Shown here piece after piece: positions 10,801 through 21,938 of a stretch of DNA of 64,000 bases. The notes under the pieces are model-generated. The model saw nothing but the letters and a program-made list of their open reading frames with translations. It was not told where the DNA came from and searched no databases. Position numbers and translations under genes: made by a program. Position 1 is the first letter of the stretch. Each line of letters opens with the position of its first letter. The stretch covers positions 306,296,661 to 306,360,660 of the forward strand of contig OY856186.1 of NCBI GenBank assembly GCA_963693315.1, written 5' to 3'. The DNA is from Diogma glabrata (lineage: Eukaryota > Arthropoda > Insecta > Diptera > Cylindrotomidae).

Positions 10801-12177
10801 ACTCTGAAATTAGACAGACGTTACAATCTTTACGCAACTATCGGTGAAGAGGTTCTGCAAGATTTGAGTATTCATCAATGAACTACGATAGTAGTCAGTG
10901 AGTCCCAAAAATGACTTGATTTGTGTTTTGATTGCTCGGTGTAGGATAATTTTGACAACTTCTACTTTTACTGGATCGGGTTTAACACCATGACTTGTAA
11001 CGATGTGACCTAAATATACATGTATGCACGAAGAAAATTACACTTGCGAGGTTGGAGTTTGAGGTTGTAATTTTTAAAACATTGTAACACATCAGTCAAA
11101 TTATTATTGTGATCTAATAGATCATAACCGTAAATAACTACGTCGTCTAAATATGTAAAACATTTGATTCCATTTAAATCACTGAGAACTTGATTCATTA
11201 GATGCTGAAAAGTTGCAGGAGCACCTTTAAGAACGTATAGCATTCTGTTCCAACAAAATGTTCCCAAGGTGAATTAAAAGCTGTTTTAGTTTTATCGTTT
11301 AAATGCATCGGAACCTGGTGATACCCATTTGCCAAATCAAACGTAGTGAAATAACTTGCTTTTCCTAATTGATCAAGAATCTCAGAGATATTTAGCAATG
11401 GATAGACATCATCAATTGTCATTTTATTTAGTCTTCTGAAATCGACAACCAACCTTCACTTTTTTTCATTGTTTAAAGATTTTTTTGGAACGATTAAAAG
11501 CGGAGAATTGTAAGGACTCGAACACGGTTCAATTATTTTATCACATAACATTTGATCTAATTGGGTTTTCGTTTTAACTGCTTCTGGATATTTATAATTT
11601 TTTATGTGTACTGGTCGAGAATTAGGATGTAGCGGAATTTCGTGGAATGTGGCATTTGTAGTTGTTAGCTTATCTCCAGGCAGATGAAACACTTCATTAA
11701 ATGAATAACAAATTTTTAGAATTGAATTTTTTTCTTTTTCGTTCAAGTGGTTCGTTTCGATCTCAGATTCCAATGACTTTAAGCGGTTTGAATATTCAAT
11801 TGAATTGTCAATGCTATTTAAAAGAAACACATCATAGTCGCTTAATGGTTGAAATTGAACAGAAAGATTATGGATTTCAGTGGAACTGTCGTTTGTGTTC
11901 AAAATACTTAAGGTAATGAATGAATATTTAGGATTGATAATTGTACTTGCCAAAAAAACGCCAGGAGATATTTCCCTTGATAAACAGAAATAATCTCTAT
12001 CAAAATTGTTAGAAACTGACACTTTATAACAGTTTCTACTCTTGCTGGTACATCTATAGAAATAGAATTTATAAACTCTTTACTAGTAGGAATATAGCAA
12101 ATGGAATAGTCGTATATGAATTATTTTGACACAAGATTTTAACTGTTTTTTTCCAAGTAGTCAATCTTACATTTTCT
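10801..12177 (-). pseudogene. Gypsy B reverse transcriptase (degraded)
   Basis: It reads in three frames on the minus strand: 12022-11456, 11452-11198 and 11267-11010. The pieces give an RT finger and palm: a KTKTQLDQML..KIIEPCSSPYNSP segment, VDFRRLN, the first catalytic Asp in FTTFDLANGYHQ, and the YLDD box (FTYLDDVVIYG). A short tail then encodes FLGLTDYYR. At least two frameshifts separate these pieces, and the segment between the LINE insertion and 12022 has stop codons. RNase H is absent, so the gene is dead. Confidence 0.85.
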
Positions 12178-12192
12178 GCTCTCTAGGAAATT

Positions 12193-14368
12193 TTTTTTTT
12201 TTTTTAAAGGCGTTCATGCTCCATGTAGGAGCGTTGCCAGGCTAATCAGCTTTGAATATTCACCACGGTCATTCGCAACAGCGACATAATTACCATGGCA
12301 GCCGATTTTTTTAAGGTCGTTTATTACGTCAGTCTCCCATTGTAGTCGTGGTCTTCCTCGCGGTCTACCACTCCCTGGGGTACTAACGTACATTTTTCTA
12401 ATCATTCCAGACTGTGAATCGGCTCGTAGAACATGCCCAAACCAAGCAATCCTGTTAGAACGGATACAACCTATTATATCAGGACCCTCAAGAAGGTCTC
12501 TGATCTCAAAGTTATACCGGGTTCTATACTCTCCATCGTCTGTCTTAAGTGGACCAAAAATGTAGCGTAGGATCTTACGCTCAAATACAGATAAATGCGA
12601 TTCGTCATTTTGTGTAAGGGTCCACGTTTGTGACCCATACATCACAACCGGTCTAATCAATGTCTTGTATAACTTGAGCTTGGTGTTAGTTGATACATAC
12701 GGTGATCCAAGGAGAGGTTTAATTGAGTAGAAAGTTCGATTACCTGCAGAGATTCGAGCTTTAATATCTGTAAGTATGCTGTTGTTTGAGTGATTGATTG
12801 ATTGATTGATCCCAAATATTTAAAAGATTCAACTCCCTCAATTCGTTCATCGCCGCACATCAAATCTTTCTTCTCAGCCTCTCTTGAAACATTCATATGT
12901 TTGGCTTTATTGTAGTTAATTTGCAGACCAATTTTCCTAGCACCACTCTCAAGCGACTTGAAAGTCTCACTCATAACAGCTTCACTTCGGCCGAGGATGA
13001 CAACATCATCAGCGTAAGCAATCATCTGTACTGAGTTTATTGACAAGATATTGTTATTAGTCGGAAGTTTCTTTTGACGGCACACATATTCCAAGGCTAG
13101 ATTAAAAAGTATAGGAGAGATAGCATCCCTTGTCTTAATCCGGAGTCGACTTTAAAAAATTTTGATATTTCGTTCTCTACTCGCACACAGCATTGAGAGT
13201 TCTGTACTGTCATTTTGCATAGTGATACCAGTTTACCAGGAATTCCCATTGACACCAGAGCAGACCATAGAGTCTCGCGTTCGAGAGAGTCGTAGGCCTG
13301 CCTGAAATCAATGAAAAGTTGGTGCACAGGTATGTTGAACTCTCGACACTTTTCCAAAATCATCCTTATCGAGAAAAGTGCATCGGTGGTACCTCGGCCC
13401 CGCCGGAAACCACACTGATATTCTCCAAACAGTTGTTCAGCAAAAGGATTGATTTTGGATAGCAAAATGTAGGAAAAGATCTTATATGCTGTGCAGAGTA
13501 GAGCGATTCCTCTGTAGTTTGCACATTGTAGGCGATTACATTTTTTATGGATTGGTATCAGCATAGCTGTGTTCCAGTCCTGTGGCATGGTTTCAGTCCT
13601 CCAGATCATTTGAACAAGTTCAAACAATCTTGAGGATAGAGTTTCGCCACCATGTACAATCATTTCGGATGTTATATCGTCGATACCAGGTGCTTTATTG
13701 CATTTTAATTTTGACAGCGCCGCATCGAATTCCTCTTTGGTGGGTTCGTCTACATGTACCTTTGACGCACGAATAAGCTTTGCTCGTCGCCCGACTTGTT
13801 GCTGGTCACTTAAGTTGAGAAGATTCTCAAAATAAGCGGCCCAAGAATCTAAAATATTTTTAAGGTCTACTTGTAGCTCCCCATCTTCGTTTTGAATAGC
13901 AGTCGATCTAGTTTGAGGGCCCTTCCTTAAGGTTTTAACCTGTTGAAAGAAGTTACGCGATTGATGTTCCTTATTGAAGCTTTCAATTTCCTCACACTGT
14001 CTCTTCCACCATTCTCTCTTCGTTCGTCTACATAGCTTTGTAACGGCTTGTCTTGCCAGTTTATAGTTCTCCTTCGTGGACCTGGTATTGCGTCCTTGTA
14101 GACACTTCAGATAGCAATCTCTTTTGTATTGAATAGCGTCAAGACATGCTTGATCCATCCATGGCTTCTGGGAGTGGTTCTGTGGTCGTCCAAGTATTCC
14201 CTCAGCAGCGCTTAAAACAGCATCTTTGAGCAAATACCATGACTTATCGACGTCTCCATTAATGGTTTCTGATTTCTCCAATGTTTCGGCAATATGGATT
14301 TGATATCTCTCTTCTGTTTCAGCATTCTTTAATGATGAGATGTTAAAACGTTTCCGTTGATTGAAATA
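12193..14368 (-). mobile_element. RTE-like non-LTR retrotransposon, 5'-truncated, inserted in Gypsy B
   Basis: A 15-bp direct repeat GCTCTCTAGGAAATT flanks it (12178-12192 and 14369-14383). The 3' end on the minus strand is a poly(A) tail, seen as a T run at 12191-12205. At the 5' end coding sequence starts mid-protein without an endonuclease domain. This is the standard signature of target-primed reverse transcription with 5' truncation. The absence of RNase H and the C-terminal region fit RTE-like or related clades; clade placement is by eye. Confidence 0.92.
12214..14368 (-). pseudogene. RTE-like LINE ORF2 fragment (reverse transcriptase)
   Basis: The frame runs from about 14368 to 13097, then 13094-12657, then 12660-12214. 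Motifs in order: an RT-associated KAPGIDDI segment, FIDFRQAYDS (catalytic Asp), the SGLRQG motif, then YADDVVILG (the catalytic YADD), and a C-terminal region with YGSQTWTL and GRPRGRPRLQW before the stop. The first piece is fused in frame to the host Gypsy protease ORF, which makes the 554-codon ORF 13097-14761 a chimera. Frameshifts at about 13095 and near a (TGAT)n expansion at 12790-12810 break it. The endonuclease is lost. Confidence 0.88.
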
Positions 14369-14383
14369 GCTCTCTAGGAAATT

Positions 14384-14761
14384 ACGGCCAATTATTCCAG
14401 CGCATGGTAATGGAAAATCGTTTGGAACAATTTGAAAGTCTTGTATAATTTCTTCGTTATTAGGCAATCTTATGATTGAATGACACAACGCTAAAGTTAA
14501 AATGCGTTCTGGAGATATACATTTGATGTAGTATGTTTCATTCAGATAACATAGAACATCACCATGAATACATTCGCGTTTGATTATACAGATATCTGAA
14601 CCTGTGTCAACTAGGAAAAGATTTTTATCACAATTTAAAATATCTAGCGATAGTTCGATAAATTTATTATCATTTGAATCAGTATTATTAAATACAGGGA
14701 GTTGATATAATACTTCACGAGATGGAATTAATAATGTACTTGCGTTAGAATTATGATCCAA
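14384..14761 (-). pseudogene. Gypsy B protease (retropepsin) segment, cut by the LINE
   Basis: About 125 codons on the minus strand upstream of the LINE insertion. The aspartic-protease active site LFLVDTGSDI is intact, followed by a flap-like stretch and the IIGRNFLE segment, where the LINE cuts it. In Ty3/Gypsy elements this protease matures Gag-Pol. The continuation lies at 12177 and below, and is degraded. Confidence 0.85.
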
Positions 14762-14862
14762 ATTTGAATTAGAATTGGAAATGTTTAAATTTAGATTTGA
14801 ATTAGAATTAGAATTTTTACTTGCATTTGTAGGTGTTCGACGAGATAGATTTGAATGAAGAT

Positions 14863-16159
14863 TTAAATTTCCGAAGCCCGAACCACTGCATCCGATTGGT
14901 TGGACTGATTGTAGTTTACCAAAACTAAAGATGGATTTTGATTTGGATTTTCTGGGTTAAAATCTGAATTATTGATTTGCAAATTAGCAGACCTACGATT
15001 ATTGAACTCGCGTTTTTTACATTGTTCTATATTGTGACCAAAATTTTTGCAATAGTTACACTTAATTTTACTAACCATGTTAGAATGATGTGAAGAAGAT
15101 TGACGATTAAAATTTTGTTGGTTAAAATTAGAATTTTGATGAATTAAGGTATTTGTATTTTTCTGTTTCTGATCCGGTTTAATAAATGAATAGCATGATT
15201 TAGCAGAATGTCCCAAACGTGAACATAATTGACATTTTTCACTAGAATTGTAATTCGCATTAGGCAAATTTGAATGAAATTGAATTTTTGAATCAAAACG
15301 TGAAGTGTTTGTTTGCGACGCTTCTTCTTCTATAGCTTTCGATACAGCATCTTTAAAATTTGAAAATCTACATGCTTTTACTAATAACCGAAATGGTTCT
15401 TTTAAGCCATTCTGAAATGTGTTAAGCGCTGTAATTGAATTTAAATTTCGAATATGTTTTGCAGCTTCTTCACCTTCTCTAGCAACACATGCTCTATTAA
15501 GGTCAGAAAGTAACTGCTCGACATTGGATGTAAATTCTCTCACAGATTCGTTTCTTTTTTGTTTCAGTTGAGCTAATTCAACTTGTAGTTGCTCTACAGG
15601 GCGACTATCTGCAAGTTGCAATATGAACTCCTTTTTCAAATCTTCCCACGAATCGAAACAACCATATTTTACAATGTCAAAAGGTTTCTCGCCTAATTTA
15701 GATTTCAAAATGTCTAGGAATAAAGATTTATCATCCTTGGTCGTTAATGGGCTATAAACAATTTCACAACATGCTAAAAACTTATCAAGTTTTTTAGGAG
15801 ATCCTTCGAATTCAGGAATAATCTTCAGCATGTGATCAATATTTAGTTTAGTAATTTCTAAATCGTATATTGGATTATTAAAATTGATAGACAATGACTG
15901 ATTGAAAGAATAAGAATTTTCATTTATCAAACTTGGTCTGAAATTATCTGGATTATTTATATTATGCAGATCAGACTCTTCGTATAAACAACACACAATA
16001 TCAGAATTATTAGGTTTTAAGAAATGTTTTTTTTGGTTTTGGAGAAATTGATTTATCACTACCACTATTGCTACTTACTGATATAATTGAATCTTCCGAA
16101 TCTTCGTTATCATAACATTTGATATTTTCTTCTTTAATTACTTGACTATCCTGTTGCAT
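14863..16159 (-). pseudogene. Gypsy B gag (capsid/nucleocapsid), one frameshift
   Basis: The natural start appears to be the ATG at 16159 (MQQDSQVIKEENIK..). The frame shifts at an A run (T run on the + strand near 16027-16034) into the 400-codon open frame ending at 14863. The central capsid region contains ESVREFTSNVEQLL. Two CCHC zinc knuckles follow: CQLCSRLGHSAKSC and CNYCKNFGHNIEQC. The C-terminus is Asn/Gln-rich. Gag would form the cytoplasmic particle and bind RNA. Apart from the one-base shift it is well preserved. Confidence 0.88.
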
Positions 16160-16764
16160 GAGTATATAAACAGAATAAAATAGTGAATGCGAATATTAAA
16201 ATTTGAAATTTCATTAAAACGAATTACCTTTTACAATTTTTGGAACGTATATGTATGTATGTATTTATTTTTATGTATATTAATTTAAAATAATTATTCT
16301 TATGTATCGATGATAATGATATGATGACCCGCTGATTAATGCGATGAATCCAATTTAGATAAGTGATGATTTGTTTTAGTTGAAAATGTGGTTGATGACG
16401 AAATTTTTCCCAAGGTCGATTGTTTAAAGGTCGCATTATTATAATAATTTTTCTTCCCAAAAAAACGTGGTTCATGTTACAATGAATAGATTTTGATATA
16501 TGTTGAATAGATTTTCATATGCTCGTACTTGATGATATGTGTAGGTTTGTAACAGAACACAATAGTTTTCAACTTTGAAGCGAAGAAGTTTTTGTTGATT
16601 TGATGTTTTTCACAATAATATATTTGAGATTTGATTCAATTTTATGACACAATTTTATGAAAATTAATTGTGTGTGTAATGATGCTTTATTTTTATGCAC
16701 ATTATAGCAGTGCATTTAATAAATTTGCCCGCTATCTTTATGCCTTTTATACGCTGTCACCAAA
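16160..16764 (-). other. Gypsy B 5' leader region
   Basis: This lies between gag and the candidate LTR. It holds a primer-binding-site-like TGGTGACAGCGT at 16762-16751 (minus strand). The 83-codon ORF at 16224-16475 is not recognised and is probably chance. Confidence 0.5.
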
Positions 16765-16915
16765 TGTATTGCACTACACACCTTTCACACTTGTTGTATC
16801 ACATTCCTTGAATAATTATAACATAACAGGATTAATAGTTTAATTAATTCATTAAAATTTCACAATAACTATTTATTATTTTATTATAGAACATTTATCG
16901 CTTTAATTAGGGACA
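16765..16915 (-). repeat. candidate 5' LTR of Gypsy B
   Basis: On the minus strand this ~151-bp stretch starts TGTCCCTAATTAAAG and ends GCAATACA. It has TG..CA ends, and two bases separate it from the primer-binding-site-like TGGTGACAGC. Its outer edge coincides with the point where Gypsy A reading sequence breaks off. The partner 3' LTR is missing, so the limits cannot be confirmed. Confidence 0.5.
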
Positions 16916-16924
16916 AGACTCAAT

Positions 16925-17287
16925 CTTTTTCAAAAGAATAAAATTCTTAAATGCTTAATGCGTTCATTTTCAGACTGACTGGCCACAAGAATGTCGTAAA
17001 TATAGGCAAATGCAAAGTCCAATCCTTTTAAAACTTCGTTTATAAATCGCTGGAAAGATAGGGCAGCATTTTTAAGACCGAATGGCATTCTTCGAATTTC
17101 AAACAAACCGAATGGTATGGTTAGAGCTGTTTTGATTTTTGAATATATGCTTTTCTGCAATGGGTATATGGTGATTTGCACGTATCAAATCTATTTTATT
17201 AAATAATGTACCCCCGTTTAAATGAATAGAAAAATCGTGAATGTGCGGTATTGGATATCGATCCGGTACCGTACATGCATTTAATCT
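16925..17287 (-). pseudogene. Gypsy A reverse transcriptase, C-terminal part of palm
   Basis: Two frames (17326-17099 and 17181-16930) give NACTVPDRYPIPHIHDF, FNKIDLIRANHHIP (first catalytic Asp), FGLFEIRRMPFGLKNAA and FAYIYDILVAS. The last corresponds to the YxDD box but reads YIYD, so one catalytic Asp is lost. The frame is broken between the two pieces. Confidence 0.88.
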
Positions 17288-20200
17288 TGTAACGGGCAAG
17301 ATCTTCCATGTAAGTTGTGCTTCCATTTCCGTCTTCCTTATCTATAGTAGTAGACTATAGAGAGCTTCGAAGTCACTGTACTTCTCAACCCAATTGTGTG
17401 TAATAACACAATCATTTAAAATACTTCTAAATTTGACCCTTCCGGAAGCAACGTATCAACTTATTGTTTTTAACTTTCAGTTTTAATTTTTTTACATAAT
17501 TATGAAAATTCACAGAGAATTAATTGCAGAATAGACAAATTGAACGGTTAAAGAAATTAATGCTGACCGAGTAGTTTTCATTTTGCTCGTGATAAAATGT
17601 AAAAAATTAATGAGTTGGTGGTTGGCAGTTGAATTGGAAAATTCAGTCAGTTTTGCAACATGGAATGGCATGTTTTTTTTATTGTGAGTGAATTTAGTTT
17701 TTGAGTGGTGATGGAGTTTTAGTTGGCGGAAGATGAGTTGTTTATCTGTAGTCTAATAAGTTCTATTGGTATGTTATAGTCTAAAAAAAAACCAAAAATA
17801 AAAGAAAAAGAAAAAAAAACCAACAATGTTGGTTAAATGTTTAATGTGTAAATGTTTAAGTGGTAATGTGTAAATTTACTTGCCTATAATAATTCAGTTA
17901 ATACAAAAACCAATCGAATTTTGGTTTACAAAACAAAAAACTGAAATGAAAGTAAAATCTAAATCAAAAATTAATACTATGAGAACAAAAATAAAAATAA
18001 ATGTAATCAGTGTTTGTTTAAGAAAATCGAATAAATTCACTAATAGTCCCTGGGCCTTCACCTACATAATTTTGTGATTACCACATATTTTATACTTCGT
18101 AAGACGCTTGTCCCTGACGAGTCCTACAACTTTTTTATCTGCCATTTTCCTTGATTCGGCCGCCTTTTCCCTCGGGAAACTCCAAAACATGGCGATTTCC
18201 CGCGGTCTTGTATATTTATTACCATAATTTTGTTATTTATTATAAGGGTTGGAAATTTGTTTTAGAAAATTTGTCCGACAAAAAATTGTCTGTTTTTGTC
18301 GAGTCCGACAACTCAAACTGGTCAAAATACCAGGGTATTGAAAATCAAACACCACAAATCTAGTTTTCACGGGATTGTTTAACAAAAGTTAGTGAAATTG
18401 AAAGGTCATATTGTCCGACAAATTTTCGACCGCGTTTTTTCAGTCCGACGATTGGAAGTCGGAATTCTGGCGGGGTAGTGTTTATTGATTACCACATGTC
18501 TAATTTTTTTTTTTATAGTTTTAATTAATATCATTTTACTCTGATACAATTGTCCGACAAATTAGTGACCGCTAACTATCGAAAAATGTCATAATTTCAA
18601 ACACGATAGCGTACGCTCAATATCATCATCCACGATATATCAACATTAGTCAATAATTTTAGATATTTGTTCTTAAATATTATAAATTGATAAAAATTAT
18701 AAATAATAATAAAAAATTATTAAATAATTTCGTAATAATTTAATGAAATCATTATAATAATCAAACTGTAGTCGTTACTATGTAGATTTTTAAACGTATC
18801 TCAGTAACCTATTGGTTTAATTTATAAACGTATCTCAGTAACCCATTGGTTTAATTTATATTATTGTTAATTGTAATTCAAATTATAATTATATTAACTC
18901 AAATATGACACTTTTTTATATTGTTTATTAAAAACGTACTAATTTGTCTATCATTCCAAGTACATTTGAAAATTTTCAATCAGATAGGTTCGGAGCTAAT
19001 CGAGGTTTTATGGAATACTGAAATGAAGCCCTTTCATATGATACCCTACTTGAGTCTATAAAAAAATGTATTTTCTCAAAGGTCTCACATCGCAGCCCTG
19101 TAAACCAAACGAAAACCACTTTAGTTTTATTTGTATCCGTCATTTCATGTGGACAGATCAATTTTATACGCATGCCAAATTTCAAGTCCATAGCATTTAT
19201 AGTTTACGAGATAATCGATATAATGTGAAAAACACGTTTTACTCTCACCAATAGTGTTCCGTATAAAAAATGGAACCCTAAAAATGGCAATATTTTTTCC
19301 TTGTTAAAATTGGCGCATATTTTTCATCCTTCTCAATCTTTTTAATTAAAATGGTGTAAATAACCTTTTCAACTGGTTAATGTTCCTTAAATTTTTAAAA
19401 TTAATATGAGAACATGTTTTACATCATTTTTTGGGTACATGCTCCTTTTTTATAATTGTTCTATTTACAAAAATTTTCTAATTTTCTTTATACAGTGCCA
19501 CCTGTAAACACTGTTTCATTAAAAAATGTTATGTCTTAAATGTATACATTGAATTTGTTCATAAATATTAGCAAATTTAACAAAGAAACAAAAATAATCG
19601 TTCTCCTGAAATATTTTTCTCATTTTCTTGTCGGACTGGCCGAAAGCGGCTATATTTTTGTCGGACAACTCGATTTTTTATAATAGCAAAGGGTTTGTTA
19701 TCATGTTTCATTTTTGTCCGACATGTGGTAATCAATAAACACCACCCCGCCAGAATTCCGACTTCCAGTCGTCGGACTGAAAAAACGCGGCCGAAAATTC
19801 GTCGGACAATATGACCCTTCAATTTCACTAACTTTTGTTAAACAATCCTGTGAAAACTAGTTTTGTGGTGTTTAATTTTCAATACCCTGGGATTTTGACC
19901 AGTTTGAATTGTCGGACTCGACAAAAGCAGACAATTTTTTGTCGGACAAATTTACCCTCGTTTTCTAAAACAAATTTCCACCCCCTATAATAAATAACAA
20001 AATTATGGTAATAAATATACAAGACCCCGGAAAATCGCCATGTTTCGGAGTTTCCCGAGGGAAAAGGCGGCCGAATCAAGGAAAATGGCAGATAAAAAAG
20101 TTGTAGGACTCGTCAGGGACAAGCGTCTTACGAAGTATAAAATATGTGGTAATCGCAAAATTATGTAGGTGAAGGCCCAGGGACTATAATGCTTCATACG

Positions 20201-20685
20201 GTGAAAAAAATACGGTGTTTTACTTATGAGAGATCAAATTAGAAAAATCTGGGAGGGAAATTGGCATTGTGAGAAAGAAACTAAAGTACTGGGATTATCA
20301 CCAACATCACTAATTATCCAGCAGTTGAAGATTAAAGCAGTAGGACACCTCCATCCACCATCAACAGAGTAGTAGATTTGTTTTTTGTTTTCTTAATGTT
20401 TAAATTTGTTTTCTCTATTTTAAATGGTTATTGTGAAGGTAGGCAATACTTTAGAATGATGTGCTAAATTGAATAACTTTAGGAAGGGTTGTGAAATGGC
20501 AGATCTCCCTTCTGGAGATCTGGGTCGTGATGTTTAAGGCACGCTTCGCTTGTTTGTTATTTTAAAATTTCTTGTTAGTGTGAGGTGGTCTAGAACCTTC
20601 GCTCGAGTGAGCTAGCGCAGGGTTTAATGGCGTGCAAGACCAAATGGTAGACCTTCACGGTCTACCAGCTAAACCTCTCAGTACA
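17288..20685 (+). repeat. LTR-like insertion (solo LTR) in Gypsy A, itself split
   Basis: The insertion begins TGTAACGGGCAAG and ends CTCAGTACA, the canonical TG..CA of an LTR. It lies between ATCT (17284-17287) and ATCG (20686-20689), a probable 4-bp target duplication with one substitution. Removing the nested element at 18046-20184 leaves about 1.26 kb. No gag-pol sequence lies inside, so a solo LTR is the simplest reading. A hairpin GGTAGACC..GGTCTACC lies near the right end (20647-20666). The family is unknown. Confidence 0.6.
18046..20184. mobile_element. 2.14-kb long-TIR DNA element with repeated GTCCGAC words
   Basis: The ends start GTCCCTGGGCCTTCACC and are inverted copies over about 455-465 bp (18046-18500 against 19720-20184), flanked by TA on both sides (18044-18045 and 20185-20186). 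The heptamer GTCCGAC, or its complement GTCGGAC, occurs 12 times: starts 18273, 18303, 18413, 18443, 18552, 19630, 19660, 19716, 19771, 19801, 19911 and 19941. The centre has no transposase. It contains a ~45-bp tandem duplication (about 18791-18860). The ORFs 18151-18363 and 19879-20079 are the same sequence read in the two arms and are not genes. TA flanks suggest a Tc1/mariner-type or similar mobiliser, which is inference. Confidence 0.8.
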
Positions 20686-20688
20686 ATC

Positions 20689-21345
20689 GGCGGTAGTCGC
20701 CACAAGGCCTCCAATCATCGTTATCCTTTTTTTTAACTAAATGAAGTGGTGATGATACTGGTGAACTGGAAGCTTGACAAATTCCTAAATCGGACATTTA
20801 TTGAAATTTAGTTTTTGCGCTCTTGTGCTTTTGATCATCTAACCGACGAGGTTTAGAAAAAGGTATTGTCCTTTAGTATGGATAAAGTGTTTCATGTTGT
20901 GCTTTATTGTCGCATTATAATCTGGAGGCATTGATAAAGGGGAAACTCTAAGTAAATCGCCATAGATATTATTAATGCTATAGAATTTAATAGTTGTTGT
21001 ATCAACTGTAGCTATGCAATCATTTACAGATAGTGAAGTGACAGAATCTAGTAGACGTTTTTCTTTAAGGTCAACCAATAAATTGAATTTAGATAAAAAA
21101 AATCGGCGCCTATTATTGGTCGATTGACTGGTGCAATCGTAAAAGCATGGGTAACATTTCTTCGAAGGCCAATGTCAATAGATAGTAATTTTGTTCCATA
21201 TGTGTCTATGGGGGTACCATTTGCTGCAGATAATGAATGACTAGTATTTTGTTGGATATTTGGAAAATTATTGGATGGAACAACGGAAACGTGCGCTCCC
21301 GTATCGATTAAAAATAAATTGACTATTTTTACATTTCAAAAATAA
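20689..21345 (-). pseudogene. Gypsy A protease and start of reverse transcriptase
   Basis: Minus-strand pieces encode the retropepsin active site LIDTGAHVSVVP, an IIGADFF segment, the linker LLVDLKEKRLLDS, a KHNMKHFIHT segment, then SSPLHLVKKKDN and WRPCGDYRRL at the break. Active-site Asp-Thr-Gly is intact, but frames change several times (for example 21078-20839), so the gene is dead. Confidence 0.8.
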
Positions 21346-21395
21346 GCGGCGAGAATTAATTTGTTCGTTGTTAGCCGCTATAACAACTGAACTAT

Positions 21396-21898
21396 TTAGT
21401 TTTTTTCATTCGAAGGATAATTGCATGGTTTTGCACACCTATGTGCTTTATCCTTGAATCGGTAGTGATAGTAGCAAGTGGGGTACCTCTCTACTTGTAG
21501 TTTTGTTCTACTTTGAGAATTATTCCTAGAATTGCTTCTATTCCTTGGATGCGGTGAGTTCTGGCGTGATCTACTTCTTCTATCATGATACGTAGATCTT
21601 GATCTATGGGAAGAGTTTGCACTCGATGTCAAGTATTCTACTTGTTTAGTTAGTTCTTCAACTTTGTTGTGAGTTGGGCAGCCTGATCTAATTTAATCGC
21701 GGATACGTTACGAGGCTGACTATTTTCATGAATTTTGTCAGCTGTTGCTAGTATGGAAACAACTTCTGTTTGGTTTATGGAAGCTAAAATTGCTTTCACA
21801 TTGCTTCGTAAAGCGTTTTTCCACATTTCAAGCAATAAATCTTTATTTATTGCTTTTGATGTGCCTGCTAGATTCTCTAGCTTTCTGAAGAATTGCAA
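21396..21898 (-). pseudogene. Gypsy A gag, C-terminal part
   Basis: Two overlapping frames. 21898-21650 gives an FFRKLENLAGTSKAINKDLL capsid segment. 21632-21396 gives an Arg/Ser-rich linker and the CYYHYRFKDKAHRCAKPC nucleocapsid finger typical of one insect Gypsy group. The N-terminal gag is missing beyond 21900, where a tandem repeat begins. Confidence 0.8.
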
Positions 21899-21938
21899 TC
21901 GCCCATTACTACTCCCTCTAATAGTTTTCTATAAATAT

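Larger units (their letters stand above)
10801..16915 (-). mobile_element. Ty3/Gypsy retrotransposon B, truncated and interrupted
   Basis: On the minus strand the order is a candidate LTR (16765-16915), a primer-binding-site-like TGGTGACAGCGT (16762-16751), gag (16159-14863), protease (14761 onward), then reverse transcriptase (12022 to about 10801). The element stops just after the RT thumb/connection region (a YYR-type motif encoded near 10870). RNase H, integrase and the 3' LTR are missing. A LINE is inserted at 12193-14368. The right boundary abuts the RT reading frame of Gypsy A, so B appears to have inserted into A. Confidence 0.85.
16916..21900 (-). mobile_element. Ty3/Gypsy retrotransposon A, old and split
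   Basis: Minus-strand order: gag end (21898-21396), protease (about 21345-21090), start of RT (21078-20689), an LTR-like insertion (17288-20685), then the rest of the RT palm (17282-16925). The RT resumes at RLNACTVPDRYPIPH exactly where it broke at WRPCGDYRRL, showing one original element. It carries numerous frameshifts and stops. It is cut off on the left by Gypsy B. Confidence 0.85.

Noticed and set aside
13097..14761. A novel protease-reverse transcriptase fusion gene
   Set aside because: The fusion point coincides with a 15-bp target duplication at the truncated 5' end of a LINE, so it is an accidental in-frame insertion.
18151..20079. Two similar ORFs on opposite strands (18151-18363 and 19879-20079) as a duplicated gene
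   Set aside because: They are the same sequence in the two arms of the inverted repeats, with no protein features.
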